A stretch of 64,000 nt of DNA from Gonapodya prolifera JEL478 (GCA_001574975.1 KQ965731.1:1299737-1363736), one strand, 5' to 3'. Positions 1 to 11,927 are shown, numbered from the stretch's first letter. Program-made: numbers and translations. Notes: a model not told the origin generated them from the sequence alone.

Positions 1-49
1 TAGAGAAAGTCAATACTGTTCCTCATTCTATGGAACATGTAACGAAGTA

Positions 50-1726
50 TTAACCTTCCGGGTTGCCAGCGACGTAGGTATCAGCCAGAGGCAGAACCGA
101 GCTCGCTTGTATCCTCCCTGTAGCATCCTTCTCGAATGGAAGCAAGAGATTTGAAAGTAATAATATTTGCCGCGACCTAGAAAGCCCTTCAACAATCAAT
201 CGTCGAAAGCTCTCCGCGATGGGCTGGGGCAGTCGCGTCGATGTGTCGGCATAGGAAGCTCCATCTTCGTAAAACCTCTTTTCGAGCAATTGGTCCATTA
301 CACCAGAATCGGGGTTCAGTTCGCCAAGCGTCCTGACAGGACTGTCGGCGAAGAGGGAGGAATGAATAATGGCAAGCGTGTACTTTGGACTCAAGACAAA
401 CTATTTAGTTTGAAAGCTACTCCAATTTGATGATTGTGACTTACAGTTTATCGCAATCGTATTGTTTCCAGTTTAGTTGGGGCGCATTTGCAAAGGTTTT
501 CAGTTCGCGCGTAAGATCGACTTCCAGAATAGAGCACAGCATGGTCAAGAGGCAAAACTCTAGGCGATTATGTCCTTCACGTAATTAAGCAGATAGGCAA
601 GAGTCTCCTCGTCGATGACAACGTTTGAACTCATTCTCGGATGCAGGTCCTGCATTCGCTGATGAAATTCTAGCATTCAATGTTGGTAGTCCGTGGCCTC
701 AGCTTCTGTAAAGTAGTCCAGTCCTGCGCAGGTGGCATTCAGCTTTGTGGAAATCGCGTCAATCTGCCGGGCCATCGCTTTTGTGGGCCCAATGTCCACG
801 ACGCAGGTGAAGCGGTTGCCAGCCAGATCCTTGATCTTGTCAATTTGTGCCTTATAATGAATTGATGTGAGATAGTTGAAATTCGAGCAAAAGACACCGC
901 AACGACCAACCATCTCGCTTGCAACAAGTATGTGCTCGAGTGCAGACTAAAAGATCAATCGGTGAGCGTCAAACTTTCATAAATTAAAGATATTCGAACA
1001 AGCAGCTCTTACCTCTGTGACCTCAAAGGGAACTCGAGCAGAAGCGCGCCAATAGTACTACAAGAGGTACTTTTCCTATAAAAACACATAACCAGTTTGG
1101 TCGTTTTTCTCCTAAAAGAAATGAAGCGTGCGATCACGTACCCCGTTATTCCACACAGGTAGCGACATTCGCCCTTCCTCCCCCACCCGGCTTCCAGGTT
1201 CGGTGCGAAATATACAGAAAATTCTGGCCGCGAGCCCGTCCAAGTCCGCATCCCCCAAAATACGTCCAAGAAGGAACGAAGGTTCGCCTCCTCTGCTATG
1301 AATTCCAAAGCTACACCTGGCCAGGAGAGAGTAAGAGGTCGTATTTTGTTTTCCCACACCAGCACTTTGTCGGTGAAGAGTCCGAAAAGGGGAGGGTCGG
1401 TTTTGTTGGGGGGCATGAAACCAATGGCAGTAGCGACAACAGCGATTTGGATTCGCGCAGCCTTGTTTGAGCACACAATTTGTTCCCATGTTCAAAGCGC
1501 CCGAGCTAGCAGACAGGTGCGACGCCGTACTTGCTGGAGTCGTGGTCGCCAGTACTGCTGGTTGTGGAAGGGTGCCCGCCGGGTTTGCTGGAGCCATCGA
1601 ATTTGGGATCAAGCTGTGCTGGTTCAGCTGGTCGTGAAAGGGTGACGTGTCGGACTGTTGCACAAAGGATGAAGCGTTTATGGAAGCTTCCGCCGATTGT
1701 TCGCCCTCGTTAGAGTGGTCCTCCAT
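50..1726 (-). CDS. unrecognised multi-exon protein
   Basis: I do not recognise this protein. The likely start is the Met of MEDHSNEGEQSAEAS near 1726, followed by a Ser/Thr/Pro-rich, probably disordered leader. Folded-looking segments follow: one with IRPLTLSWPGVALEF (about 1300-1350), one reading YYWRASARVPFEVTE just before a GTAAGA donor near 1015, then SALEHILVASEMVGRCGVF and FTCVVDIGPTKAMARQID (about 700-960), and a C-terminal part ending at a stop at 50. A clear intron with a GTAAGT donor at about 445 separates the last two coding blocks. Two joins are not resolved: the leader into the IRPL segment (near 1480-1550), and near 565-580, where one frame runs to a stop after LAYLLNYVKDIIA while the next coding block (LEFCLLTMLCSILEVDL) is in another frame without room for an intron. 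That may be an assembly error, a lesion or the boundary of two genes. No signal peptide or membrane segment is evident. Confidence 0.45.
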
Positions 1727-2238
1727 GAAAAACGATGAAGAATAATTGTGCTGTACAAGAAAGAAGTGAAAGGAAGCAAGCTCGGTTCGACGCATACTGC
1801 AAAAATCCAAAGTCGTCGCACTTACAAGGGCGTAAAACCAACCAACACGTTTCCAGGGTGACTTTTGCTACAAGGAGAAGCGTCTGGGAGGTGGTGAGCT
1901 GTCGGATCAGAACAGAATCGATCAGCGAAAGTGATGGTGTGAGGCCAGCAAAGATAAAACGACAGCACAGCAGCACTACACCACGTACCGTGCTCAGCAA
2001 GGCGATGCGACTGATATGAGAGGTTTACAAGCCCCTGCGTTGTTTGCTCGAGTCTTCCGTTGTTATTGCCACTGCTTTGCCACTTTTTGCACACGACCCT
2101 TGCAAGCTTTTGATGACCTTGTGATTGTGAAGTTCGCTGTTCTCAGGAAAAACTATTTAACTAACATCGAAACCAATACTGAAGTGAGGCCCCGGCAAAG
2201 CCCATATTGTCCCATATATACATGTTCGTCCCCACCTC

Positions 2239-5200
2239 TCACATAGCACCAAGCGATTTTAATCTCCTCCGTACGCCCGCCATCTCCTTCTCAACCTCGT
2301 CCAATCGTCCCTCCAACTCGTCCCTCCTCCTCCTCGCGTCAGGACCACGTGCGGGTAGTCGAGACAAGGTCGTCTGTAGAAGGGTCTATCGGCGACAGAA
2401 CGGGCCAAAGGGTACGAATTAAGGAACGACGTCAGCGCGACTGAACCCACGACGAATACCATACCAACCCACCTTCTCCTCCCCTACCTCCCTCATCCTC
2501 CTTTCCAGACTCTCCACCGTCCTCCGATACTCCTCCACAGTCGTCCACTTGTCCTCCCTCACCACCCCGCTGTCCTCCCTCGATGCATGCACAACCACTC
2601 CTGGTGCAACAACCGGATCCACAGAAAAGAAATCGTCCGCCAGTGACCTCGGTCGAGACCGTGCGGACCCAGGGACCGGAGCAGGTGTGGGTGGGGCCAT
2701 GGTCCCCCCTCCAAGTCCGGAGACCCCAGCATTCGCTGTGCTTGGCCGCGACACACCAGATCTGCCACCGTTGGCCAGACCCGAAATTCCGCTCACAATC
2801 GACGGTGTACGGTCCAACGTCGCATGTCCAACCAGCTGCTGCTGCTGGACGCCATTGGCATAGCCATGCCCGGTCCCCGGCCTGCTCCCCAACCCCACCT
2901 TCGCCGAGTCCCAAGCAAGGCCCCGGTCACCCACCCCGCCGGCGGACACATATGAGCCCGCCCTCGATCTCATGCCACTAACCCCTCGCAAAGGCGTCAC
3001 CCCACCACTTTGCCATCCTGTTCCCCCAGCATCCCTGTACCGTTCCTCCTGCAGTTTCCGGAACGAAATCACAGGAGCAGGACCTGTTATGGTAGGCCCG
3101 GATGGGGTAGTAAGTGTCCGTGGTTCAGTGGGCAATCCCATTCCAAACCCGAGAGCATTCTCGCCATCCCTGTCTCCAAGGACACTCCCATCTCTCGATA
3201 ATACCCCGTTGTCGTTTCCATACCCATTCTCGTACGGATTTGAGTAGTTGTACGCGCTCCCGGCGATCCCATTCACCGCATCCTCCCTCATGTTCCCGTA
3301 GTCGCCGTCCATCGCTCCATTTTCCTTGGGGCTATCCCATCCACCCCCGTATCCGAACTCTCGCGCGTACCCTACCCTCACTGCCGCCAGCTCGTGCGAT
3401 AAGCGGGTGGCAAGGGTAGCCGCGGCTGGTGGTGTCGGTGGAGACGGAGTTCGTGTGAGTGTCAAAGGACGATTCCAAATATAATGTGAGGCTCTGATCA
3501 GCACAGTGGACTTTCCGAACTCGCATTGATCACCTACCTCGCTCTCTCGCCTCCGCCTCCTCCGCCCTCCTCCTCCACTTCTCCGCATCCTCCCTGTCCT
3601 TCTCTCTGTCGCTTACACCTCCCCGCACCAACTCCTCCACTACTCTTCGCACGTCATCCATCTCGGCCTCCCACCCTCTCCGCTCCTCCTCCCACACATC
3701 CCTCTCAACCTCTCGCTCCCGCCTTTCCTTCTCCCACCCCTGCTCCGCCCGCTCCCTCGCCTCCCTTTCCTTCTCCAACGCCTCTTCAAGCCTCTTCCTC
3801 CCCTCACGTTCCCTCTCCCACCCATCCTCGGCCCTCCTCCGTTCATTCCTCTCCATCTCCCGCTCCTGCTCGACCCGAGCAAGCGCCTCCTTGGCACCTT
3901 CCAACTCCCTCTCCACTTCCGCCCCACGGTCCACCAATCGCTCCGCATCCCTCCCCACGGCATCGCGCTCGGCTTCAGCCCTCAGCGCGGTTCGTAGAGC
4001 CTCGTCCCGCCCAGCCTCAAGCCTCGCCACGTCGCGGGCCAGTCGAGCGCGATCGAGCGACACCACATCGAGTTGCGCCGAGACCGACGCGAGACGCCCT
4101 GCGTGGTCGGTCAGAGCGGAACGAAGCGCCGACTCGGCCGCGTCACGTGCTGCTACGAGTGCGGCACGTTCTTTGGCCCATGAGCGGGCCAAATCTCTGT
4201 CTCTGTCTCTGTCTCTGTCCCTTTCCCGCTCCCTCTCTCGCTCCCGATCCACATCCCTCTCACGCTCTCGCTCCCTATCCCTGTCCCCCCTCCGCCTTCC
4301 TCTCTCCTTCCCCCCACTCCCCTCGCTCCTCTTCGTCTTCCCGGCACTCCCTTCCGCATTCGCATCTCTCGCGGTCTCTCCACCACCCGCATCCAAATCC
4401 TCCACCATTCCACCACCCAAAAACCCACCCACTCTATGCGCCGGCGCGGGCCACTCAAATCGGGGACCCACATCCGCCGGGTCGACCTCGACACTGAGCT
4501 CTTCCACCTCCATGGCGCCATCGGGCGCCGTCGACGCCGCGGGAGATGGAGGGCCGTCGCCATCAGTTCGGTCGGAATTGTCCCGCGCAAGCGCGAGCGC
4601 GGTGGGGGATACGGGATCGATGACGGGCACAGCGGGAGAGACGAGGAACGGTCTGGCGGAACGAGTGTGGATTGGGGCATGAGCGCCGGGTAATTGTGAA
4701 ACGTTCAGAAGAAAAAAAAAGAAGTGCGCCACTCACACGTCCGTCTCGAACACCCGCTCAACTTGTTCTGCACCAAATCCCCCGCCCTCCCCATTCGCAC
4801 CACCCATGTCACCACCCATGTCACCACCTTGCGGCTCAGGCGAGGGCGCCGGGGACCTCCGACTCCTCTCCCGCTCGCGCTCCCTTGCGTCCGCCCATCT
4901 CGTTTTCGCCTTCCCGTCTCCATCTGCGGTTCCCTTCCCCTCCCACCTATCCCCCGCCAATCCCGCCGCCTTACCTCTAGGCCCCGGTTGAACTGCACCT
5001 GCACCTGCGCCTGGTCCCGTCCACCCACCCGCCATATGTGCGAACCCAGCCCCGACGGCCGCCCAACCACGAAGCACGTCGTTCGCGCCCTGTGCCCACG
5101 ACGAAGATGTGTCAGCGGTGGCGTCGGGACGCGCGGGGGGCTGCGAGACCCGCGATGCGGAGGACGAGGACCGCCGGGTGGGTGTTGTAGCGGCGGATGC

Positions 5201-6961
5201 GGACGCCGAGGGCACGAGCGAGGCTGACGGGGTTCGTCGGAGCGTGCGTGGTGGGGTGCTCGTGGTCGTGGGTTGCGCGTTCCCAAAGCCCGCAGTGGGA
5301 TCCGTCACGGACCGCGGGAGCTCACGAGATCCAAACGTGTCTTTGCCCGCCACGTCGCTGAGATTGACGGCCGTGTCGCCTGATCCTCGAGTGGCTCCGG
5401 CGGGTGCTGTGTCCTTGTGCGAGTCGCCCGTCCAGGCAGATCCGGTGCCTGTACCGCCTGTTCTGCTCGTTCCGCCCGTCCCACCCGTCCAAGCCGTCCC
5501 ACCAGCGCCCGTAGCTCGAGACGAGGGGGTCGGTGTCGCGGTGGGTACCGGGGAGGGCGTGGATCGCTGCGGGGAGTGCGCGGGGGACGTAATGGAGAGC
5601 GCCGAGAGGGCTGATATGGAGACCGACATTGACATGGAGATTGACACCGAGGAGGAAAGCGGGTCCGAGTCTGTTCCCGTGCGGGCGAGGCCAGGCCGTG
5701 ATTTGGGGAGGTTTCTGTGCCCGGCGCGTGAGGACGTGTCCATGGAGAGTGATCTGGCAGGTCGTGGCGGAGCGACTGTCCATGCCGTCGGGGGGTTCGA
5801 GTCCGCGCGCGACGCGGGGCTGGAGAACACGGACGCGAGTTCGGACGCTGAGCGCGGGGAGAGCAAAGCAGGTGCCGGGGGGATGGAGTAGGGGATGAGA
5901 ATGTGCGGGGATGGGTTTGGAAGGCGGAGTGGGGGTGGGAGGAGTGGGGGTGGTGGGTTTGGTGAGGGGAGGGGCGGAGACAGAGGGGAGTGGCTGGGCG
6001 GGTGGGGAGATGTGGGGGATAGAGTAGCGGTGGTGGTGGGGTGAGGGGTGAGAAGCGATGGTGGGTGGGGGGAGAGATGAGAAGGAGCAAGAGGAGCAGC
6101 ATGACCAGGAGCAGGGGCAGGAGCAGAGGGTGGTACGGATGCCGATCTGCGTCTGGTGTGAGGTCCCCATGGTGGTGAGTGGATTGGAGGCGACAGGGAG
6201 TGTGTTGGGGTTGTGAAGCGCGAGTGCACATGCAGGTTCGGAGATTGCGGCGAGCGCGGGGATGCGAGCGAGTGCGAAATGGGAGACGACAGCGGGGGCG
6301 ACGGCGACCGCGACGACGAGCGAGAGTCGACGGGCGAGAGGGGGATGAAGGCCGAGAGGGAGGGTAGTTGCGGTGACAGCGGGGCGGGGTGCGCTAGAGC
6401 GCGAGACGGCGATGTGGCCGTGTGCGCATAGCGTGTCGCTTGTTCATGGTGGGTGTGGTGGATGTCATGCAGGTCGAGTGGCGAATCGGAGGTGTGTCCG
6501 CTGTCCCTGTCGTCGTGCGAATCCGCCGTTGTACGGCTCAATTCGCTCCCCCGGCTGCCCTGCGAGGACGCGCTGCCCCTCCCCTCTCCATCCTCGCTCT
6601 CCCTGGTCTGCTTGCTGTTCTCGCTCCCCACGCTCTCGCCCTCCCACTCCCAGTCCTCATGCTCCTCCGTCCCCCCGGTCGCCGCTGTCTCATCTCGGCC
6701 TTCCACCCTTCCCTCCACCACTCCTCCCGCCCCATCTCCCTTCTTCCCTTCTGCTGCGTCCCTTTCCGCTCTCGCGGAGTCCCGTTTGCGCACCCGTCGT
6801 CTGACCCACCCCCACACCCCACCCGTCACTCGTCCCTTCTTCGCCTTGTCCCCAAATGCTCCGCCCCCTGCCTCTGCCTTCTCCGCGCGCTCTCCAGCTT
6901 TCCCCTTGCCTCCACCCTCGCCCATCGCAGCCCGTCTGCGACCAGTCCGTCGCCCTGTCAA
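2239..6961 (-). CDS. large disordered Ser/Pro-rich protein with C-terminal coiled coil
   Basis: Four exons keep one frame. The first runs from Met at 6961 (an alternative Met, MGEGGGKGK, lies at 6925) to a GTGAGT donor near 4735. The second ends at a GTAGGT donor near 3535. The third ends at GTGGGT near 2476, and the last closes with LKSLGAM and a stop at 2239. The N-terminal 700 or so residues are basic, then very rich in Ser, Pro, Thr and Gly. The middle has an Arg/Asp/Glu run (RDRDRDRD type) and then about 250 residues of charged heptad-like sequence (EREMERNERRRAEDGWERE) that should form a long coiled coil. A Gly/Ser-rich linker and a short second coiled coil (DELEGRLDEVEKEMAG) end the protein, which has roughly 1,450 residues. 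No enzyme motif is visible. A cytoskeletal or spindle-pole scaffold is possible, but nothing in the sequence proves it. The opposite strand also stays open over long stretches because of the high GC content, and those readings are rejected. Confidence 0.7.
4194..4290. repeat. CTCTGT-type hexanucleotide microsatellite in coding DNA
   Basis: Four to five near-perfect CTCTGT units (about 4194-4219) pass into degenerate CTCCCT/CTCTCG repeats up to about 4290. On the coding (minus) strand this gives alternating Arg-Asp and then Arg-Glu dipeptides. Such an in-frame hexamer tract can change length without breaking the reading frame. Confidence 0.8.
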
Positions 6962-7491
6962 GTGTCCTCACTCGCTCTCCCCCTCTCAGCGTCTCACTCT
7001 CCCCGATATGCGCTCTTTCTTTCCCTCTGCAGCCACTCTCTTCCTCCGTCCCGTGTTTTCTTCGTTCGTCGGCTCAGAATCTCGTGCGCAGCTCTCAAAT
7101 CTTTGGACAATTGTGATCGCCACAGTGCCCGGACCCACAGGCCACATGTATTGCCGCATATCTTGTATGACGTTTGCCCCTCACATTTCTCCGATACAAA
7201 CGTACGTGGTGCGGCAAGTGTCTGAATGGCCTTGAAAAGATCTTGGACCTTTTGTCGCTTTCACGAATCCCTCGCATACTCGGGTCCTCCGCTCTTGTGT
7301 TGAGGGTCAATCATTCAGCCTACACTACACGGCCTGTGTGCGCCAAATGCTTCCGACGCGAAGATCGACATATCTTACTGGGAACAAGGTAACGAAGTCA
7401 AGAAACGAAGACATATATTTATAGGGTGCTTCTTCGACACAACGAAAGAAGCGCTCCGCGCAGGTGCAAACCGGTGGACTATCTTTTTGCT
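6962..7491. other. intergenic, no gene seen
   Basis: This is the 5' flank of the disordered-protein gene and the 3' flank of the GH106-like pseudogene. The half near 6962 is C/T-rich on the plus strand (G/A-rich on the transcribed strand). I found no convincing coding frame or structured RNA. Open frames here read as Ser/Pro/Arg noise. Confidence 0.5.
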
Positions 7492-10400
7492 TCACTCGAC
7501 CGCAACTGTCGTTTTGGCATAAGGTACGACAAGCACTGGATCCATGAGCCCATACGCCTGATTCGGAAGCAACACTGGCGAGGTAGCATTGCGACTTCCA
7601 CCCAGCGAGGTGATGTTCGCCGGGTCCACCGCGTTGAGCGCATTCAATAAAGTAGTCCCAGCAATCACCAACAACCGATTTCCCCCTTGCGTGAACCGAC
7701 GCGGGAAATCAACCACAGGGTTCGCAGAATCAACAGCGCTCAAATCTGCCCCGTTCAGTTGAACCTTGACCGTGTGAGAGACGGTGCCCAAGCGCAGCTC
7801 GGCGCCAAACTCAAGGGGATCTGCTTGCCAGGAGAACATGCTCTCATACGCTCCGATTCCAGACACCGACTCGAGTCCCGGAATGGATGACCAGGGTTTG
7901 AGCCCGTCAAGTGCAATCGTCGGAAGGACAACTTGAGTCGATGTGTAGTTCTGGAGATCCGCGGGCGCCTTCCAGGTTGTCACCGTGAGATTCCATCTCG
8001 TTAAATTCAACGAAGGGACCACTTTGAGTTTGAGGTTGGCCACTTTCGATTGGGAACTTTTTGTCGAGCAAAAGCAAAAGAAAACCACATTACCGGAACC
8101 ATCATCACATCAATCTCGTGCGAGTACTCACCTATTTGACACTGTGCTCACCGTGAACGCGACAGAGGCATCAGCGTAACCCTGGAGCTCGACGGCCTTG
8201 TCCGAGACAACAATGGCCTTGATTCCTTCGCGATTCCAGAGATTGCAGCCCGAGATGCCGCCACGCCTTCAAATGCGGAGGAATTGATGAACGCGTAGAC
8301 GGTAGTTTCGCCTGGGCGGAGGACGATTCCAGGGACGGCCACGACTGCAGGCTGCAGGCGCGTGAGAACAGCAAGCGCGTGCACCACGCCCGACCATGAG
8401 TTCATCACAAAGGCGTTGGCATTGGGTGCACGCTCGAACTCCACATCGAATACCGCGGTCTCGTTTCCGGCATTGTACATCCAATAATAGTCCGTCGTGG
8501 CGCCAGCATCGACTTGTGCGCGGTGGACGGAGTACGTGAGCTGGTTCAGCGACGTTGTGCGCTTCGCAGCGGGCCTGACGCCAAGGGAGTCCAAAGCCGC
8601 GAATACATCCTGCGTTGAGTTAACCACTCTGACGTTCGCGGTTTTGACGAGCTGGTCCATGGCCTTGCGTACTCCGTCGCGCTTCTGCGTGCCCTCTTCG
8701 TAACCTGGAATGTAGTTGGGGACTTTGCCGATGACGATGATGGGGAGAGAGGCTTGGGCGTACTCCAGTATTTTGAGTTCGGCGCTGTACGTGATGTCGC
8801 CTTGCTGCTTTAGGATGAGTGCCTTGTACGCCGGCCCCGTTGCACAGAGCTTCTTGTCGGTGACGTTCGCGCATGTGAGGTTGAAGTTGAACGGCGAGTC
8901 GTAGTCGTAGCTGTACCCTGCTTGAGCCAAGCTGCTTCCGAATGGAGATGGCGGGCTCAGGTCGAATTCGTGGCGGTAAATGACGAGGTCGACTTTCTCT
9001 ACGCCCTTCTTGAGGATGTACTGTGTGCGGGAGAGTTGGTCCGTGTACCCTCGGTAGTGTTGCCATGCGGGCATTCGTGGACCTACGGAGGAAATTGGCG
9101 GCATGTTCGTGAGAAAACGCGAAGAATTGACACAACACAACGTTTTGTAATGTTCTAACTCACCATGCATTTCCGAGTAAGCGAACCCAAACGCCGTCAT
9201 GCCCGGCCACGTGGTCAGTGCCCTTTTGCCAGTTTGGGGGAACCCGTGAATGACAACCTGGTTGACGCCCCAGCGAACTGCACGTTTGCGAGGTTGATGA
9301 TGTCACCCATGCGCTGCGCATACGCCTCAAGCAGCGCAGCTCCCAATTCCGTCGATAAGAGCTTTCGTTGAGCCAGGTGGACACCGCCACCAAACTGGCG
9401 GGCTTGGTCCACGGATGGAACGGTGAGTGATTCGATCTCTGGAACGTCAACTTCCGCAGCAGCTGCTGCAACGTCCACCTGGAGGCCGTACCCGGGTTGG
9501 AGGCTCAACTCAAATTTGACGGCTTTGGCGTTCTTTGACCGGCGAGCGATGTAATTCCATGTACAAGCTGGTGAGCGCGTCGCGGTAATCTCGACCAAAC
9601 CGCTTATTCAAGGTGTCGTCGGAGAAGAGGAATAATTGTAGCGGCAAGTTTGCTCCACCAAAGGGAGCAATATCTCGTGAATAGAGCGCCGGGATGGTCT
9701 TGTTGATGCTGTATCCGTGCATTTGGGAGAACCGTGCGGGCGTCTAAAACAACTGGGCAAGGAACTCCATTGAATCCTCCCACATGAGCCTTCCGACGCT
9801 CGGGAGAGAGCTGTTTTTGGATGAGAAGAGATAGTCTTGGTTGAAATTGTCGATGGTTGTCGATGGTTTGCGCTCCCGTTGCCGAGAAGTGGTCAACGAC
9901 AAACGCCCTCCACGAGGCTGGGGCCGACGGCTTTGGTCCAGCAAAGCCTCCCGCCGCCTCACGATAGCCGTTTCTCCTGTAGTAGAATGCCAGGAGCACC
10001 GATCTGTTCTGCACTACTGAGGCGCTAATATTTCCATTCCGAACTTGATCGGTGACATCTTTTGTGGAGTTGAAGTCGATTGACACGATTGGCGACGAGG
10101 TGTTCGCGTTGGGTGAGGTACTGGCCACGACGACGGCGACGAATTGGGTTGAATTGACCGGGAAGGCGTCGTTGTTGCCGACAAAAGTCGAGATGGGATA
10201 CACGCCGGGGGAAGGCAGCCGAGAGATGTGTCTTTGTCGGCGATGTAAGCTCCAAGGACGAGTTCGGTGTTGTACCCATCGACGTCAGGGTTTAGGGAAG
10301 GAATGCCGGCTCCTTGGTTGGGACCACCCGAGATGTCGACCGTGAGGTTGTACTTGATCGCGAGTTGAGCAACGGTTTCAACCACCGCCCTGTAATTCGC

Positions 10401-10832
10401 GCTTCCGTATACATAATCTGTGATGTCCTCGACAACTTGTGCGCCGTACGACTGATACACCAGAACTTCCACTCCAGACGATCCAACGTCAGAAATGGCT
10501 TTGATGTCCGCTTCCAAAACGTCGCTGGACACTCTGCCATCTTGGAGCCAGTACCGCCACTTTACAGCGGTGGCTGCAGGCGGATTGGTGAAGAGGGATG
10601 TGGTGACGAGGACCGAGGCCGATTGCGAAACAGCTTGGCTTCGGGGAGCGAACTTCCAAGCCAAAACTCCAGCGGCAGCAAGTGCACATGCTGCTACAGC
10701 ACCGATGATAGCCCCTATACATGGGAAGCCAATTGGGCTTTGAGTATGATGAGCCAGTCCGACCAAGTCGGAACAAGACGTCTTACACTTTGCTTTCCTC
10801 GAGATTCCCGCCGCGCCTCTCTTGCTCGTCAT
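7492..10832 (-). pseudogene. GH106-like glycosidase (alpha-L-rhamnosidase-type), decayed
   Basis: In the GH106-type family the enzyme is an extracellular or anchored glycosidase that cleaves sugars such as rhamnose from plant polysaccharides. The readable protein starts at MTSKRGAAGISRKAK (10832). After a short intron it has a membrane anchor (IGAIIGAVAACALAAAGVL), giving type II topology, then KWRYWLQDGRVSSDVLEADI and a catalytic (beta/alpha)8-type region with MWEDSMEFLAQLF, MHGYSINKTIPALY, LQPGYGLQVDVAAAAAEVD, FGGGVHLAQRKLLSTELGA and FAYSEMHG. The C-terminal part ends in a beta-sandwich-like segment with FPRRFTQGGNRLLVIAGTT and a stop at 7492. The frame is broken repeatedly: near 10230; at 9847-9866, an exact 10-bp tandem duplication; at 9744-9746, an in-frame TAG where Trp is expected after AQLF; near 9545-9560; near 9275; and near 8270. 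Most neighbouring genes splice cleanly, so this looks like real decay, though clustered sequencing errors cannot be excluded. Confidence 0.72.
9847..9866. repeat. exact 10-bp tandem duplication (TTGTCGATGG x2) in the GH106-like gene
   Basis: The ten bases TTGTCGATGG occur twice back to back. With a single copy, the coding strand would read GAQTIDN directly into FNQDYLFSSKN in one frame. With two copies the frame shifts by one. It is therefore the direct cause of one of the frame breaks. Confidence 0.85.
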
Positions 10833-11585
10833 TTCTCCAGAGTCGGTGGTTGAGAGAAGCCCGCATTTTATCTCATCGTCTTTGACACAAAGGGGCGCAC
10901 GGCGCAAGTCATTGACCCGCGGGTGGATGATACGGTTTCCGCGGGCTCAGCCCAGCAGGTAGCAGGACAATCCCATGTGCCAACACAGAAACATTAAATC
11001 CTTGTTTAAAACGTCGCCGCGAATGAGTTTTCAAGAGCAAAGCGGCACGCCAGGTGAACCATTTTACCCTGACCGCAGCGGTGGCGGGTGGCAAAGAGAC
11101 AGAATGCGACCAGACAGTGGATGCGACCCGACATTGAGTGGCCCCCCCTTCCGCCGGAGTTGCTAACGTCCTGGCGTCTCCGACATTACTGCAAACACAT
11201 GTGCGACACACATGCGTGAATCAACGTTACCAACCTCAACCACACAGATTTTGTTTTGCACTGTTTTATTACCGAAATCGTTTGCGGGGGTGAAGTAAGT
11301 TGCCGTGCAGCGCAATCATATACATACCGGGACAGACCCTCGGCAAGCCGCGAGAGGGGAGGAAGAGGGAGCAATGAACGTCATTAAGTAGAAGGCGAGA
11401 CCCGTGTCATCTATTCAAACCCTACACCACGGTCATAAAGAAACCAGCAAGATATTATCATTTCGCCGTTTTCTTGTCTATTTTGCCTCTCCACAATGGT
11501 CGAATGTTGCGTGGTCTCCAACACAGCGCTTTGGTCCGAGTCTGTCCGCAGCTCTTGAGGGACTGTCTCCATTCTTCCCGCACCA
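10833..11585. promoter_or_regulatory. divergent intergenic region, no gene seen
   Basis: About 750 bp separates the 5' end of the GH106-like gene (minus) from the HIG1-domain gene (plus), so it should hold both promoters. I see no supported coding frame. The short open frames have no domain or splice support. Confidence 0.4.
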
Positions 11586-11927
11586 ATGCCCGTCGATGCC
11601 TCCAACATGAAAGCAGACGAATCCTCCACGTTCCCCTCTCTCACGTGCAGTCCGATCTCGCTCATCGGCCTTTCCTACCTCTCCCTCATGTCGCTCTCCT
11701 TCGCAGGAATCTTCTTTTCCTCGCTCCCGCCATCACAAAAGGCAATCCGGTTCCGCCTGTACGGGCAAGGTCTGACACTCGCGGCGGTCGGCGCCGCGGC
11801 GATCGTGGAGGGGTACAGACTGCGCGATCGAATACCTGCGGGCCCGGGAACGCGCGAGACCAGGATGGTCGTGGACGACAGCGGAGAGCTTGTGGAGGAA
11901 AGCAGAGTCCAGGCCGCAGAGAGGTGA
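11586..11927 (+). CDS. HIG1-domain mitochondrial inner-membrane protein
   Basis: This 113-residue protein has two hydrophobic segments, about residues 24-45 (ISLIGLSYLSLMSLSFAGIF) and 58-78 (LYGQGLTLAAVGAAAIVEGY). Between them lies QKAIRFRLYGQ, which fits the HIG1-family signature (Q/I)-x3-(R/H)-x-R-x3-Q exactly. HIG1 type 1 and type 2 proteins such as Rcf1 and Rcf2 sit in the mitochondrial inner membrane and assist assembly or modulation of cytochrome c oxidase and respiratory supercomplexes. The N-terminus is short and Ser/Thr-rich. The C-terminal tail is charged. Alternative upstream frames overlap but lack this motif. It is a single exon and looks intact. Whether it is an Rcf1 or another HIG1 paralogue cannot be told from the sequence alone. 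Confidence 0.75.
   Translation: MPVDASNMKADESSTFPSLTCSPISLIGLSYLSLMSLSFAGIFFSSLPPSQKAIRFRLYGQGLTLAAVGAAAIVEGYRLRDRIPAGPGTRETRMVVDDSGELVEESRVQAAER

Noticed and set aside
3526-4682. Long plus-strand frames (323 and 263 codons) rich in Pro, Ser and Arg
   Set aside because: They mirror the charged coiled-coil exon on the minus strand, whose exons splice in one frame. They have no motif of their own.
5109-5891. 260-codon plus-strand frame over the Ser/Pro-rich exon
   Set aside because: It is a high-GC shadow of the minus-strand exon, with no splice partner or domain.
6422-7235. Plus-strand frames of about 260 codons rich in Leu, Ser and Pro
   Set aside because: Two overlapping frames of the same low-complexity DNA; Leu-Pro-Ser runs come from the C/T-rich strand.
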